A stretch of DNA of 64,000 nucleotides from positions 49,601 to 113,600 of the forward strand of contig NZ_FZNS01000013.1 in assembly GCF_900188255.1 (NCBI RefSeq), given 5' to 3'. A program made the position numbers and the translations under genes. Positions 27,800-37,392 of the stretch are shown here, one piece after another (within the stretch, counting starts at the first letter, position 1; each line of letters starts with the position of its first letter). Origin of the DNA: Hymenobacter mucosus (GTDB taxonomy: Bacteria; Bacteroidota; Bacteroidia; Cytophagales; Hymenobacteraceae). The notes beneath the pieces are model-generated. The model was not told where the DNA came from. It searched no databases and saw only the letters and a list, made by a program, of their open reading frames with translations.

Positions 27800-28538
27800 C
27801 GTTCCCACCCTGCACGTATTCCCGACGCCGGAGGAAGTCCTGCAGCAACTAGCCGACTTCTTCGTGGAACTAGCAACGCGCGCTATTGCTGGGCACGGCA
27901 CATTTTCGGTAGCATTGTCTGGCGGCAGCTCGCCTAAGAAACTATACGAGTTGCTGGCCTCTCCCGCGTACCGCAGCCGCGTACAGTGGGAGGAGGTGTT
28001 CTTCTTTTTCGGTGATGAGCGTAACGTGCCACCCACGGATACCGAGAGCAACTACCGCATGGCCCACGAAGCGCTACTTGGTCCGCTAGGTATTGCTCCA
28101 ACGCAGGTATTTGCGGTGGATACGGCACTAGCCCCGGCAGAAGCAGCGCAACGCTACTCCCAAAGCATCACCGAGTTCTTCGGCCAACGTGAGGCTCGGT
28201 TTGACTTGGTGTTGCTAGGGCTGGGCGACAACTCCCACACCGCGTCATTGTTTCCTCACACCCCCGTTCTTGCGGAGTCAGTAGCAGGTGCCCGGGAAGT
28301 GTACGTGGAGGAAAAGCAGGCGTACCGCATCACCCTAACGGCCCCATTGCTAAACCAGGCCCAAGTGGTGGCGTTTCTGGTGTACGGAGCCGACAAGGCC
28401 GTGGCAGTGCAACACGTAGTAGCAGGCGAGCAGGATATAGCACAGTTCCCGGCTCAGCTAATTGCGCCCACCTCCGGACAGCTACACTGGTTTCTCGACG
28501 ATGCCGCCGCTTCGCTACTGCCGGCGGGTAGGCAGTAA
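27786..28538 (+). CDS. pgl: 6-phosphogluconolactonase
   Basis: Hydrolyses 6-phosphogluconolactone to 6-phosphogluconate. The start at 27786 overlaps the end of zwf by 14 bp, a translational-coupling arrangement; an earlier Met at 27744 lies deep in zwf and is unlikely. Family motifs are ALSGGSSPKKLYELLA, FFFGDERNVPPTDTESNYRM and LLGLGDNSHTASLFPHT (SOL/DevB type). About 250 aa, as expected. It is convergent with rpiA, with only 10 bp between the stop codons. Confidence 0.94.
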   Translation: MARNNVPTLHVFPTPEEVLQQLADFFVELATRAIAGHGTFSVALSGGSSPKKLYELLASPAYRSRVQWEEVFFFFGDERNVPPTDTESNYRMAHEALLGPLGIAPTQVFAVDTALAPAEAAQRYSQSITEFFGQREARFDLVLLGLGDNSHTASLFPHTPVLAESVAGAREVYVEEKQAYRITLTAPLLNQAQVVAFLVYGADKAVAVQHVVAGEQDIAQFPAQLIAPTSGQLHWFLDDAAASLLPAGRQ

Positions 28539-28548
28539 AATCAGCCAA

Positions 28549-29298
28549 CTACGGAAACGCGCTAAAACCGGGGAGGGATTGGGGCTCTGCGCCCGGCGTG
28601 TATACCAGCACCTGCTCTCCCTGCGCTACTAGCGCCGCGCGAGCCAAGCCTAAGAACAAGCCGTGTTCTACCAATCCCGGAATCTGTTGGAGGTGACGAG
28701 CTAAGCTTGTCGCATCGGGAATAGATTGGAAGTGGCAATCTACTAGCAGGTTGCCTTGGTCGGTGCGGGCGGGCTCCGTGGGCTGCTGCCGGCTCATGCG
28801 TACCACGGGCTTGCCCTCTAACTCTGCCACCGCATCCAAAATCCAGGGTAAGGCAAAGGGTACCACTTCCAAGGGCAAAGGGAAGCGCCCCAGCTGGGGC
28901 ACGAGCTTGGTGCTGTCTGCTAGAATAAGCAGGTAGTCGGCGGCCGTGGCTAGTACTTTTTCGCGCAGGAGAGCTCCACCGCCGCCTTTCACGAGTTGCA
29001 ATTCGGTATTCAGTTCGTCGGCGCCGTCTACGGTTAAGTCTAGGCGCATACCCCGCCGGGGCTCTACCAGCGGAATCCCGGCTTCGCGGGCTAGTGCTTC
29101 ACTTGCCAGGGAAGTAGCTACGGCCTGAATTTGGTACTGACCAGCGCGAACTGCCGCTCCCAGCTGGGAGATAAAAAGGGCGGCAGTACTCCCACTCCCC
29201 AGGCCCAAAAGCATCCCACTCCGAACCCACCGTAAAGCCGCTTCGGCAGCCAGCTGTTTTTCGTGCTTTAGTTGTTGGGGTGAGGGGGTAGCTTTCAT
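28549..29298 (-). CDS. rpiA: Ribose-5-phosphate isomerase A
   Basis: Interconverts ribose 5-phosphate and ribulose 5-phosphate, the product of gnd next door. Motifs are LGLGSGSTAALFI, DLTVDGADELNTELQLVKGG, GGALLREKVLA and the Lys/Glu active-site context. The start at 29298 (MKATPSPQQLKHEK) is preferred; the Met at 29358 would add an atypical Cys-rich extension. About 249 aa. It is oriented toward pgl and so is in a separate transcript, although functionally part of the pentose phosphate cluster. Confidence 0.94.
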   Translation of the reverse strand: MKATPSPQQLKHEKQLAAEAALRWVRSGMLLGLGSGSTAALFISQLGAAVRAGQYQIQAVATSLASEALAREAGIPLVEPRRGMRLDLTVDGADELNTELQLVKGGGGALLREKVLATAADYLLILADSTKLVPQLGRFPLPLEVVPFALPWILDAVAELEGKPVVRMSRQQPTEPARTDQGNLLVDCHFQSIPDATSLARHLQQIPGLVEHGLFLGLARAALVAQGEQVLVYTPGAEPQSLPGFSAFP

Positions 29299-29475
29299 GG
29301 GCAAGTAGCAGGAAGCAGCCAGTGAGCAAAGAGCAATGCAACACGCATTGCCCATCAAGCACCGACAAGGGTATAACGCGCCTGTCCCGTCCGCGTTGTC
29401 CGCATTCTACCCTAAGCCCACGCAGCCGAAGTCACGCTGGCGCCGCATCTATGAGCTAAGTACTCCCGAGGCCGC

Positions 29476-29877
29476 TCAAAAGTACTTTTCCAGGAGGCCT
29501 TGCACCTTCTCCTTGGTGAGGGGTTTGTTCAGGACGTCGGCCACGGGCAACTGCTGCACCCGCTCCAGATCTTGCGACAACAAGGAGGTAGTAAGCATCA
29601 CGATTATAATGCTTTGCTGCTGCTCAAAAGGCAATTGGGTGTATGCCTCCAGAAACTCGATGCCGTTCATGATGGGCATTTTCATATCCAGCAAAATGAG
29701 GTTCGGGCAGCTAGCACTCGGGGCTACGCACGTCTGGGCCAGTATCTGTAGGGCTTCAGCACCGTTTTCAGCAACTAGCGTGTGCTGTACAACGCCCATG
29801 CGCGTGATAAGGGCTTGATTTAAAAAGTTAGTGGTGGCGTCGTCGTCCACCAAGAGAATGCTCGAAAGCTGTGGCAT
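29476..29877 (-). CDS. Single-domain response regulator (CheY-like)
   Basis: A stand-alone receiver domain with no output domain. The acidic pocket is DDDATTNFL, the phospho-acceptor Asp is in LILLDMKMPIMNGIEFLEAY, the conserved Thr is in MLTTS and the Lys in LNKPLTKEKV. Length 133 aa. It follows the PAS histidine kinase by 71 bp on the same strand and is very probably its partner, acting by protein contact or phosphorelay rather than by binding DNA. Confidence 0.93.
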   Translation of the reverse strand: MPQLSSILLVDDDATTNFLNQALITRMGVVQHTLVAENGAEALQILAQTCVAPSASCPNLILLDMKMPIMNGIEFLEAYTQLPFEQQQSIIIVMLTTSLLSQDLERVQQLPVADVLNKPLTKEKVQGLLEKYF

Positions 29878-29948
29878 GTAAATAGCACCCCTAAATAAGA
29901 GGCAGGTGCGGATGGTACGGCGGGGCTAGCGCAGAGTTACGGCGCTGC

Positions 29949-32162
29949 CTACCGCGGGAAGGACATTATGAAGGAGGTGCCTTGGTTTTCCTGACTTTGC
30001 ACGATAATAGTGCCACCCGCATTTTCCACCATTTTCTTGACCATATACAAGCCCACGCCGGTACCTTCAACGTGGGTGTGCAGGCGCTCAAAAAGTTGAA
30101 ACAGTTTGCCTTGCTGGCGCGGCGTCAGGCCCATGCCATTGTCTTCTACTTGCAGTATACTACGGCCATCTTCGCGCCGGCAACTGATGCGCACGTGGGG
30201 CGGGCGGGCTGGGTGCCGGTACTTGAGGGCGTTGCTCACCAAGTTGTAAAGTACTGAGCGAAGGTTTTTTTCGGAGATAAACAGAGTGCGGCAGCCGTCC
30301 ACATCAATACTCATTTCCCCGCCAGTCTGGGCGAAAAGGGGCTGCAAATCCTGTTGTACATCGTTCAGGACAGGGAACAAGGCGGTGGTGGCGGCAGGAT
30401 GAGCAAACTCAAGTTGCAGCTTGTTCACGTCGGTGAGGTGGGCAATGGTGCGCGTAAAGCGTTCAATGGATTCCTGCATGCGCGTCAGCACGGGCATAAG
30501 TAGCTCATCACCCCGCACGGAAGCCGGCAACAGATCTTCGAGCAGTCGTAGCAGACCTTCAATGTTGGTAATGGGCGCCTTTAAGTCGTGAGAAGCGGTG
30601 TAGATGAAGTTATCCAAGTCAGCGTTGGTGCGCAGCAGGCGGGTGTTGGTGTCGTTCAGCTCCTCATTCGTTACCTGCAATTCCTCATTAATGGCCGCCA
30701 GTTCCTCGTTTAGGCTCTGTACCTGCTCGCGGGCAATAACCTGGCTGGTCACGTTGATGGCTACGCAGGCAATGCTGGCGACCTGGCCCTGATCATCCCG
30801 TAAAGGCTGGTACACTAGATTATAGTACCCTACTTTCTCGCTCGGAGAGTTACTTAAGCGAATAGCGTAGTCTTGGAGTGTAATAGCCTCGCCGCTTTTC
30901 CACACTTGCTGAAGCAAATTCAGGGACTCTTGCGCTGGGCCTTTCGCCACCGCATCTGCGTAGGGCTGGCCCAGGAGCTGCTTGCGCGGGTGCCCAATGA
31001 TTCTTGCCGCTAGCGGATTCACCACATCTATGATGTGAGTGGGGCCGCGCATCACGCAAAGCGCAATCGGCGACTGCTCGAAGACACGGTGCAAAAGTTG
31101 ATGCTGTGCTTCTGCCTGCTGCTGAGCTATTCGTTCGTTAGCCTGGGCGTGGCGTAGCTCATACGTGCGTTCCAGCACTCGGGCCTCCAGGTCCTCGTTG
31201 AGCAGGCGAAGTTCTGCCTGCGTGCGCTCCAGCTCTTGGTTGTTCGCCAGAATTTCCTCGTTGGCAGCTTGCAACTCCTCATTGAGGTAGTTGGTCTGCC
31301 GCTCTTTCTCTTCCGCCAGTTGGCGGGTCAGTACTTGCTCGGTGACCTCCATAGCTACCGTCAGCACCCCGTATGCAGTGCCATCGGCGTCGTACATAGG
31401 TACGTAGACGAAGTCCCAATAAACGGTTTCAAGTTGGCCGTTCCGCTGAATTTGGGAGGGCATGCTGTAGCCCCGGTAGGGCTCCTCGGTAGTGCGAACC
31501 TGGTCCAGAAGCTCATCGAAGCCCTGCCCTGTTATTTCGGGTAGCAACTCAAGCAAGGGTTTTCCTAAGCCTTTTTTGTAGGGCCGCCCCCAAATGGCGT
31601 AGGTGCTGGTATTGGCAAACTCGATGATATGTGTGGGGCCGCGGTATACGGCAATGGCTACTGGCGCCTGCTCAAACACTCGTTGTAGTTCTCCCCGCTG
31701 GCGCTCTGCTTCGGCACGAGCCTCTTGTTCGCGGGTGCGGCTCTGGCGCAAGGTTTCTTCGGCTAGCGCACTAGACTGCTCATGGCATTCAGTGAAGGTG
31801 ACTAGCAAACCAGCATCTAGGCGGCGGGCTTGAACGCGCAGGCAAATAGTGCGGTCTTCTATTGGGTAGAACTCATTGCGGTGAGTTGGGGTATCCGATA
31901 AGATGGCGTCGCGCAGAAAAGCGAAAGTCCCAGAATCAGTTGCCCCAGGCCACTGTTCCAGATACGTTGTTGCGGGCTCGGCGGGCAGCGTCAGCAACTG
32001 CTGGGCCGCAGAGTTGAAGTAGCCGAAACGAAAATCAACGATGGTCCCAGTTGCATCCCGTAGGGGTAGGTAGTACAATACCCCGTTAGAGAGCATGTCG
32101 AGCAGCGCAGGCAGAAAAGGCGCAGGTAAGGCACTAGGTGCCAGAAGGGAAACATCAGACAT
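29949..32162 (-). CDS. PAS-domain sensor histidine kinase, soluble
   Basis: Cytoplasmic sensor kinase with no membrane segment. It has an N-terminal PAS-like domain (about residues 15-135), a second PAS (about 160-290, VFEQAPVAIAVYRGPTHIIE), a third PAS (about 360-490, VFEQSPIALCVMRGPTHIID) and long coiled coils between them (ELQAANEEILANNQELERTQ). The HisKA box is FIYTASHDLKAPITNIEGLL, with the phospho-His, and the HATPase shows NLVSNALKY, VEDNGMGL and GTGVGLYMVKKMVE. Length 737 aa. The second and third PAS domains are near duplicates. It is co-oriented with the response regulator downstream. Signal unknown. Confidence 0.93.
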   Translation of the reverse strand: MSDVSLLAPSALPAPFLPALLDMLSNGVLYYLPLRDATGTIVDFRFGYFNSAAQQLLTLPAEPATTYLEQWPGATDSGTFAFLRDAILSDTPTHRNEFYPIEDRTICLRVQARRLDAGLLVTFTECHEQSSALAEETLRQSRTREQEARAEAERQRGELQRVFEQAPVAIAVYRGPTHIIEFANTSTYAIWGRPYKKGLGKPLLELLPEITGQGFDELLDQVRTTEEPYRGYSMPSQIQRNGQLETVYWDFVYVPMYDADGTAYGVLTVAMEVTEQVLTRQLAEEKERQTNYLNEELQAANEEILANNQELERTQAELRLLNEDLEARVLERTYELRHAQANERIAQQQAEAQHQLLHRVFEQSPIALCVMRGPTHIIDVVNPLAARIIGHPRKQLLGQPYADAVAKGPAQESLNLLQQVWKSGEAITLQDYAIRLSNSPSEKVGYYNLVYQPLRDDQGQVASIACVAINVTSQVIAREQVQSLNEELAAINEELQVTNEELNDTNTRLLRTNADLDNFIYTASHDLKAPITNIEGLLRLLEDLLPASVRGDELLMPVLTRMQESIERFTRTIAHLTDVNKLQLEFAHPAATTALFPVLNDVQQDLQPLFAQTGGEMSIDVDGCRTLFISEKNLRSVLYNLVSNALKYRHPARPPHVRISCRREDGRSILQVEDNGMGLTPRQQGKLFQLFERLHTHVEGTGVGLYMVKKMVENAGGTIIVQSQENQGTSFIMSFPR

Positions 32163-32358
32163 GAAAATCGGCGGCGAGAGGCAGGGGCCAGTGAACCACG
32201 AAGATACGAGGGAAGTAGCCGCTGGTAGGCGGTGAAGTTGCCCGTTGGGTCGGACCTAGTCGTAAGTCGGTGTGTGCCGACGCGGAGAGTTGCTCGGCTT
32301 CACCGACGGTAAACGCATGCCGGGTAGCATAAGTTGGGCGTACCAGTTGCGAACAGCC

Positions 32359-32398
32359 CCTTATAGCTGTTTGGGCTGGAGCTAGTCAGCTATAAGGT
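32359..32398. repeat. 11-bp perfect inverted repeat
   Basis: CCTTATAGCTG (32359-32369) pairs exactly with CAGCTATAAGG (32388-32398) across an 18-nt loop. It lies about 200 bp upstream of the histidine kinase. It may be a protein-binding site or an RNA hairpin in the kinase leader; it does not have a T-tract. Confidence 0.45.
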
Positions 32399-32500
32399 GC
32401 TATGGGAAGTTGCATGCTGATGCTCCCGCGGCTTATAAGGATGTATGGTGTTATTTGTTCCTTCTTCTCAGGTAAACATTGAGCACAGAATCCTCTATAA

Positions 32501-32538
32501 TAGAGAACCCGCTCAGCTACGGCTAAGCGGGTTCTCTA
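32501..32538 (-). terminator. Hairpin terminator after the second SusCD pair
   Basis: Arms 32501-32517 and 32522-32538 pair over 17 bp with one mismatch and a 4-nt loop. It lies about 60 bp beyond the SusD stop codon on the minus strand and should end the SusC-SusD transcript before the kinase gene. Confidence 0.75.
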
Positions 32539-32600
32539 TACTTACGGCTTATAGGTAGCGCCACGACCCAGGCTCTCTTACCTAGACCGAAGACGGTTGC

Positions 32601-33983
32601 CTAATTGTTGACAGGCGTCTTCACAAAAAGCCCAGGAATCGGGTTCGGAACATTGGCGTTGGCGTTTACCTCCGACTGAGGATATAGGAAACGCTGTGGT
32701 AGAGTAGTATTTCCCGTTCCTTTTATGGGTATTCCAACAATGTTATTCGTCCGACGAGCATCCGTAAATGCCTCGGCTTGTCCGATAAGGGTCACGTATC
32801 GCTCCGTTAGAATTTCCTTTAGCAAGTCACCGCCCGCAATGTCTGAGAGCAGCAGGGGCTCGTACTTACCAGTTGGGTAGGCTACGGCGAGTGCCGCACG
32901 GTGTCTATTGAGAGCAGCTAAGGCATCAACAGGAGTACCAGTCCGTGCACTGGTTTCGGCTATGATAAGCTGCGTTTCGGAATACGTAACCAGTGGGAAG
33001 GAAGCATCAGGATCAGAGAATTCCTTTGCCGTTGCCGTTAGTCCTTGTCGTAACTCGTAATCCGCAGCAGCTGGGGTAGAGGCAGGCTCATAAAAATAAG
33101 AGAAGCGTGCTCCTTCGTCCGTCTTTGCATTGTTGCGGTTATTCGCAATCAAGCTCTTCTGCGCGGGGTCAAGCAGCTTGGGCGCATAGGCATTATCACC
33201 AGTGAGATACCCATTACGGTTCCCCAAGAACTGGTAGTAGAGGTTTTGAGCTCCGGATAGATTCGCATGGGGCGCTACGAAGTCGTTAGCTGCCAACGAA
33301 ATTCCTCTGGCTGCGGCAGCCTTTGCTGCCGCATACTCTTTCGTGTGCAGGTAGTAGCGTGCTTTCAAGCTGTAAGCCAAGGCAGTCCATTTCGTTGCGT
33401 TCCCCGCATAGAAGATATCCTGGGTAGCTGGGATGACGCCTCCGGCTGCCAAGTTCTTAATGGCGTCGTCTAGCAATGCCTGCACATCAGCATATACCTG
33501 TGCCTGCGGGTCATATTTCGGCGAAGGAAAAGTAGCGCGTTGTCCCGCCTCCCGGAACGGGATATCCCCCCACAAGGAGGTAGTAGTGCCCGCGGCGTGA
33601 GCTTCCAGAATCTGAGCAACGCCTTTCAGTTTCAAGTTGAAACCAGCCTCCGCCGTAGCTTCAGTTAAACGAGCCTGCGTGATTGTACCAACATACGCAG
33701 TAGCCCACAAGTCATCGAACGTGCCGGCTGTTACGCTGTAAATATCAGTACTCAGATACTGGCGGTCAGAACCTGTGAACTGACCAGCCCACATGCCTGT
33801 GGTGCGCGATACATCACCTTCATGAAAAACTATGTCGGCCAACATTACTCCTTGAATAGTGTTGGTAGCATCCGCCGAAGCTGGGCTGTTTGGGTCGACG
33901 TCAAGATCTTCAACGAAATCTTGGCAGGCACCTAACATAACAGCTACTACTGCTGCAGAAATATATTTTAAAGACTTTTTCAT
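32601..33983 (-). CDS. SusD-like lipoprotein (SusD/RagB, second locus)
   Basis: Substrate-binding lipoprotein partner of the SusC transporter upstream. The start at 33983 gives MKKSLKYISAAVVAVMLGAC, a lipoprotein signal with the lipobox LGAC; a Met five codons upstream is less likely. Mature text QDFVEDLDVDPNSPASADAT and TTSLWGDIPFREAGQRATFP are typical of the SusD-like branch often found in peptide or general nutrient loci rather than the classic starch type. Length about 460 aa. It begins 15 bp after the SusC stop codon. Its bases are more AT-rich than the left half of the window. No enzyme gene is in the same operon, so the ligand cannot be named. Confidence 0.92.
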   Translation of the reverse strand: MKKSLKYISAAVVAVMLGACQDFVEDLDVDPNSPASADATNTIQGVMLADIVFHEGDVSRTTGMWAGQFTGSDRQYLSTDIYSVTAGTFDDLWATAYVGTITQARLTEATAEAGFNLKLKGVAQILEAHAAGTTTSLWGDIPFREAGQRATFPSPKYDPQAQVYADVQALLDDAIKNLAAGGVIPATQDIFYAGNATKWTALAYSLKARYYLHTKEYAAAKAAAARGISLAANDFVAPHANLSGAQNLYYQFLGNRNGYLTGDNAYAPKLLDPAQKSLIANNRNNAKTDEGARFSYFYEPASTPAAADYELRQGLTATAKEFSDPDASFPLVTYSETQLIIAETSARTGTPVDALAALNRHRAALAVAYPTGKYEPLLLSDIAGGDLLKEILTERYVTLIGQAEAFTDARRTNNIVGIPIKGTGNTTLPQRFLYPQSEVNANANVPNPIPGLFVKTPVNN

Positions 33984-33998
33984 CGAGAGATAAGGCAA

Positions 33999-36900
33999 TT
34001 AATACGTTACACGCAGACCGATCAGGAAGGAACGGGTGCCAGGGTTATTAAAGTATTCCAGGCCCCGACCGTTTGTAGGGCCCGTTAGGTTGGTTTCAGG
34101 GTCAACTCCTTTGAACTCCTTGGTGAAGAGCAACAGATTACGACCTGTCAGCGTCAACTCTATATTGCTCAGCCGGGTCAGGCTACGGAATTTCTCAGAG
34201 CGCAGAGTGTATCCCAGTGTTAGCTCCCGCAAACGCGTCCAGGTAGCATCCTGAATGAACTGCTCGCCATTTACCCCAAATCCGCCACCATCCGTGGTGT
34301 ACCAGCTTTCATCAAGGGCAACCTGAGGGCCATTGCCGAAACGATCTACCCGCCCCCGGAAAGTATAGCTACCATCACTGTTTGGCCGATAAGCTTGAGC
34401 AACCGTCTGACCAGTGTAGGTTTTGATAGCGGCTGCATCAACGGCAGAAAGAGTAGTTTCTACATCCGTAAACTTAGACGTGCCGAACGTACGCAGTACC
34501 CCTTCCGTACCCGCCCAGATATCTCCACCAAAAGAGGTTTCAAGGAGGGCGAACAAGCGCAAGCCTTTGTAAGACAGCGTGGTGTTTAACCCTGAGCGCC
34601 ACTTAGGATTTGGGTCACCAATAATGCCTTCGGTGTCGGCGTTTACCGGGAAGCCATCCGTGTCAGTTACAATGGTGCCATCCTCGTTACGCTCGTAGCG
34701 CCCACCCCAAAGCACGCCCAGCGGCTGGCCTTCTACGGCGCGGGAGGAAACTCCGGTGAAGCCAGCCAGGAACAGTGACTCCGTTCCCGCTAAGGAAAGC
34801 ACCTTGTTCCGATTGCGCGTCCAGTTGCCGCCTACGTTCCAGACAAAGTTGTCGGTTTTGATGATATCTGCTCCCAGATCTATTTCAATGCCTTTGTTCT
34901 GGATGGTACCAGCATTGCTAGTTTCCTGGTAATACCCTGAGGAAGTGGCAACTGGCACATCGAAGATGGCATCGACGGTTTTAGTTTGATAGTAGGTGCC
35001 ACTCAGGCTAATTCTGTCTTGGATAAAGCGTAGATCAAGGCCTAGTTCTGCTTCGCGTTTCCGTTCTGGCTTTAGAAAAGGATTACGCCGAACATCATTG
35101 CGAGCGAAACTACCGGCGTAGGCCGACGCATCCAGGAAAGGGCCATAGCTCTCTGTGAAGCTAGCGGCTTGGTAAATGTCATTTACCACGTATACGCCCG
35201 GCTCAACCCCTACCTCTCCGTAGGCTGCACGCAGCTTGCCAAAACTCAGGATTCTGTTCTCAGACAGTAGTCCCAGCTTGGTAAACTGCCAGGCAACATC
35301 GACCGATGGATAGAAGAATAAGCTTTCTGTCTGGGGGCCGAACGTAGAAGCAGCCTCCGCTGCGGCGGTGCCATTCAAGAATAGTTGCTCGTTGAAAACA
35401 AGCCCTATTGTAGCATAGCCGCGTGAGTTACGACGCTTCGATTCGCTGTCAAAAGCAATCCGGTTGGCATTTGTAGAGTTGTTGAAGTAACTCTGCCCTT
35501 GCCGCTCATCTAAGATAAAGTTACGATACGTAGCTCCCAGGTTTTGGAATCGGCGTTGGTTAAAATTGATACCAGCCAAGATGTTACCGCTGAACTTGGC
35601 GCCAAAGGAGTGAGAGGCCCGCCCAAAGAAGTCGGCATTGTATTGAGTCTCGGTGATAGTTTGTTCCGTCGCCTCCCCGTTGGCATTGTTCTGCGCTGAG
35701 TTTTTCGGGAAAAAGCTAGTGCGGTAATCGGTATATGCATCGGCACCTACCCGCGCAGTGAAGTTTAACCACGGACGCGGATCTAGCCCCAATTCTACGG
35801 TGCCCAGGAAGCGGTCTACCTCGTTTGGGTTTTTCTGCTCGCGGGTGGTCCACAGCGCGTTATTGTAAGCAGGGCTAGCCGTTTCCCCGAGTTGGCGACG
35901 GTAAGAGCGTTGTCGGTTCAAAAAAGGAGCTCCAGAGGCGTCGAAGTACGTGCCAATAAAATCTTCCTGGTCGAAATCAGGGGCTTGGCGAAGAAAACCT
36001 AAGTAGAGCCCTGACGTGTTGGAGCCTTGCTGTATGCGGTTGGAGTTAATCTTTGAATAAGTGAAGTTGCCTCCTAAGCGCACAATATTGTTGAAGCGCT
36101 TTTCTGCATTCACCCGCGCCGTGGAGCGACGGTAGTCACTCCCTTGGCGAATAATGCCTTCTTGATTAAGGTCGGAGAGACTAATAAAAATATTCCCATC
36201 CTTATCACCAGCACTGAGGCTTAGGTTATTCTCTAGGAAATGACCCGTCTGGAATACTCCATCAAAGTTTTTGTCTAGGTAGGAAGTGCGGTCATTCTTT
36301 TTGGTAACAGGATAATACCGGGTACCATCAGCAGCCTGAAAGTAAGCGCCGGTCGTATTTACATCATCTGGTCCGCCGGCCCGTGAGGAAAGCTTGTCTC
36401 CCCAGGAGTTAGCGTTGTTGTTGGTGCCTGTGAAGCCAGTAGTTGGGTTGGTTGTACCGATGGCTGCTACCCCGCCTGAGCCACGTCCATACGATTGCTG
36501 CAAGTCGTGCTGATAAGAAATCTTATCTAGTGAGTAGGTAGCACCATATGTTACGCTAAGCTTCCCGGCAGCCGTACTACCTTTTTTGGTGGTAATAATA
36601 AGTACCCCACTAGCAGCTCTGGAGCCCCACAAAGCAGCCGCGGAGGCTCCTTTTAGAACCTGAATGGAAGCAATATCATTGGGGTTGATGTCGTTCAAGC
36701 GCGACTGCTGCGTTACGCCGTCTACTCCACCACCTAAGGTAGAATTGCTAATGGGTGTGCCATCAACTACTATCAAAGGCTGAACGTTACCGGTGATGGT
36801 GTTCTGTCCTCGAATCTGGATGTAAGCGCCAGCCCCTGGGTCACCGCTAGAGCGGGTAATTTGTACCCCGGAGGCTTTACCAGCCAAACCGGTGATAACG

Positions 36901-37316
36901 CTCGTTTCTCCCGATTGGGTCACGGCATTACCGCTTACGCGAGAAGTTGCGGTGCCTTGTTCATCACGTCTTTGTTCCAGGCCAAGCGCCGAAACTACTA
37001 CCTCCCCAAGCTGCTTGGTATCAGCTGCCAGCGCTACATCGATGGTAGCAGCAGAGCCTACTGCTCGCTCAAGGTTGACGTACCCAATAGAGCTAAAAGT
37101 TAAGGTAGCAGCGTCGGTAGGGACATTGATAAGGTAAGCTCCATCGGAGTTGGTGGTGGCACCAGTAGTAGTTCCCTTCACTAGAACCGTTACCCCAGGA
37201 AGGCCTTGCCCTGTGCTACGATCAGTAACCCGCCCGGAAATTTGACGATTCTGTGCTACGGCCTGCTGCAACAGACCAACCATGAGTATGGGACTCATGA
37301 GTAAAGCTTTATTCAT
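33999..37316 (-). CDS. SusC/RagA-family TonB-linked transporter (second locus)
   Basis: TonB-dependent outer membrane importer. Signal peptide MSPILMVGLLQQAVAQ region, carboxypeptidase-regulatory-like domain (ISGRVTDRSTGQGLPGVTVL to about residue 100), TonB-box-like segment (KQLGEVVVSALGLEQRRDEQ), plug domain (DIASIQVLKGASAAALWGSR, SGVLIITTKKGS) and a long barrel ending in FLIGLRVTY. Length 1105 aa. This SusC type, with VVSALGLEQRRDEQ, belongs to the group that pairs with SusD-like proteins of the kind found downstream. Compared with the first SusC it uses more A/T-ending codons, which may mean separate acquisition. Confidence 0.94.
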   Translation of the reverse strand: MNKALLMSPILMVGLLQQAVAQNRQISGRVTDRSTGQGLPGVTVLVKGTTTGATTNSDGAYLINVPTDAATLTFSSIGYVNLERAVGSAATIDVALAADTKQLGEVVVSALGLEQRRDEQGTATSRVSGNAVTQSGETSVITGLAGKASGVQITRSSGDPGAGAYIQIRGQNTITGNVQPLIVVDGTPISNSTLGGGVDGVTQQSRLNDINPNDIASIQVLKGASAAALWGSRAASGVLIITTKKGSTAAGKLSVTYGATYSLDKISYQHDLQQSYGRGSGGVAAIGTTNPTTGFTGTNNNANSWGDKLSSRAGGPDDVNTTGAYFQAADGTRYYPVTKKNDRTSYLDKNFDGVFQTGHFLENNLSLSAGDKDGNIFISLSDLNQEGIIRQGSDYRRSTARVNAEKRFNNIVRLGGNFTYSKINSNRIQQGSNTSGLYLGFLRQAPDFDQEDFIGTYFDASGAPFLNRQRSYRRQLGETASPAYNNALWTTREQKNPNEVDRFLGTVELGLDPRPWLNFTARVGADAYTDYRTSFFPKNSAQNNANGEATEQTITETQYNADFFGRASHSFGAKFSGNILAGINFNQRRFQNLGATYRNFILDERQGQSYFNNSTNANRIAFDSESKRRNSRGYATIGLVFNEQLFLNGTAAAEAASTFGPQTESLFFYPSVDVAWQFTKLGLLSENRILSFGKLRAAYGEVGVEPGVYVVNDIYQAASFTESYGPFLDASAYAGSFARNDVRRNPFLKPERKREAELGLDLRFIQDRISLSGTYYQTKTVDAIFDVPVATSSGYYQETSNAGTIQNKGIEIDLGADIIKTDNFVWNVGGNWTRNRNKVLSLAGTESLFLAGFTGVSSRAVEGQPLGVLWGGRYERNEDGTIVTDTDGFPVNADTEGIIGDPNPKWRSGLNTTLSYKGLRLFALLETSFGGDIWAGTEGVLRTFGTSKFTDVETTLSAVDAAAIKTYTGQTVAQAYRPNSDGSYTFRGRVDRFGNGPQVALDESWYTTDGGGFGVNGEQFIQDATWTRLRELTLGYTLRSEKFRSLTRLSNIELTLTGRNLLLFTKEFKGVDPETNLTGPTNGRGLEYFNNPGTRSFLIGLRVTY

Positions 37317-37360
37317 GGATAAACAGTAAAGGTGAATAGTGAACTATATTACACTTCTAA

Positions 37361-37392
37361 CAAAAATTAGAAGTATGGGCTAACATAGTCAA
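37361..37392 (-). promoter_or_regulatory. Candidate promoter of the second SusC gene
   Basis: On the minus strand TTG (37390-37392), a 20-nt spacer and TAATTTTTG (37361-37369) approximate the Bacteroidota promoter TTG-N19-TANNTTTG, with one extra base in the -7 element. It lies about 45 bp upstream of the SusC start codon. Near-consensus only. Confidence 0.4.

Larger units (their letters stand above)
32163..32600. other. Intergenic region upstream of the histidine kinase
   Basis: 438 bp with no credible gene. It holds the two inverted repeats listed separately (32359-32398 and 32501-32538). The kinase promoter should lie here, but I see no full TTG-N19-TANNTTTG match. Confidence 0.5.

Noticed and set aside
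29949..37316. Histidine kinase as the regulator of the second SusCD pair
   Set aside because: It is a soluble PAS kinase with a single-domain regulator, lacks a periplasmic sensor or DNA-binding domain, and is separated from SusCD by a terminator.
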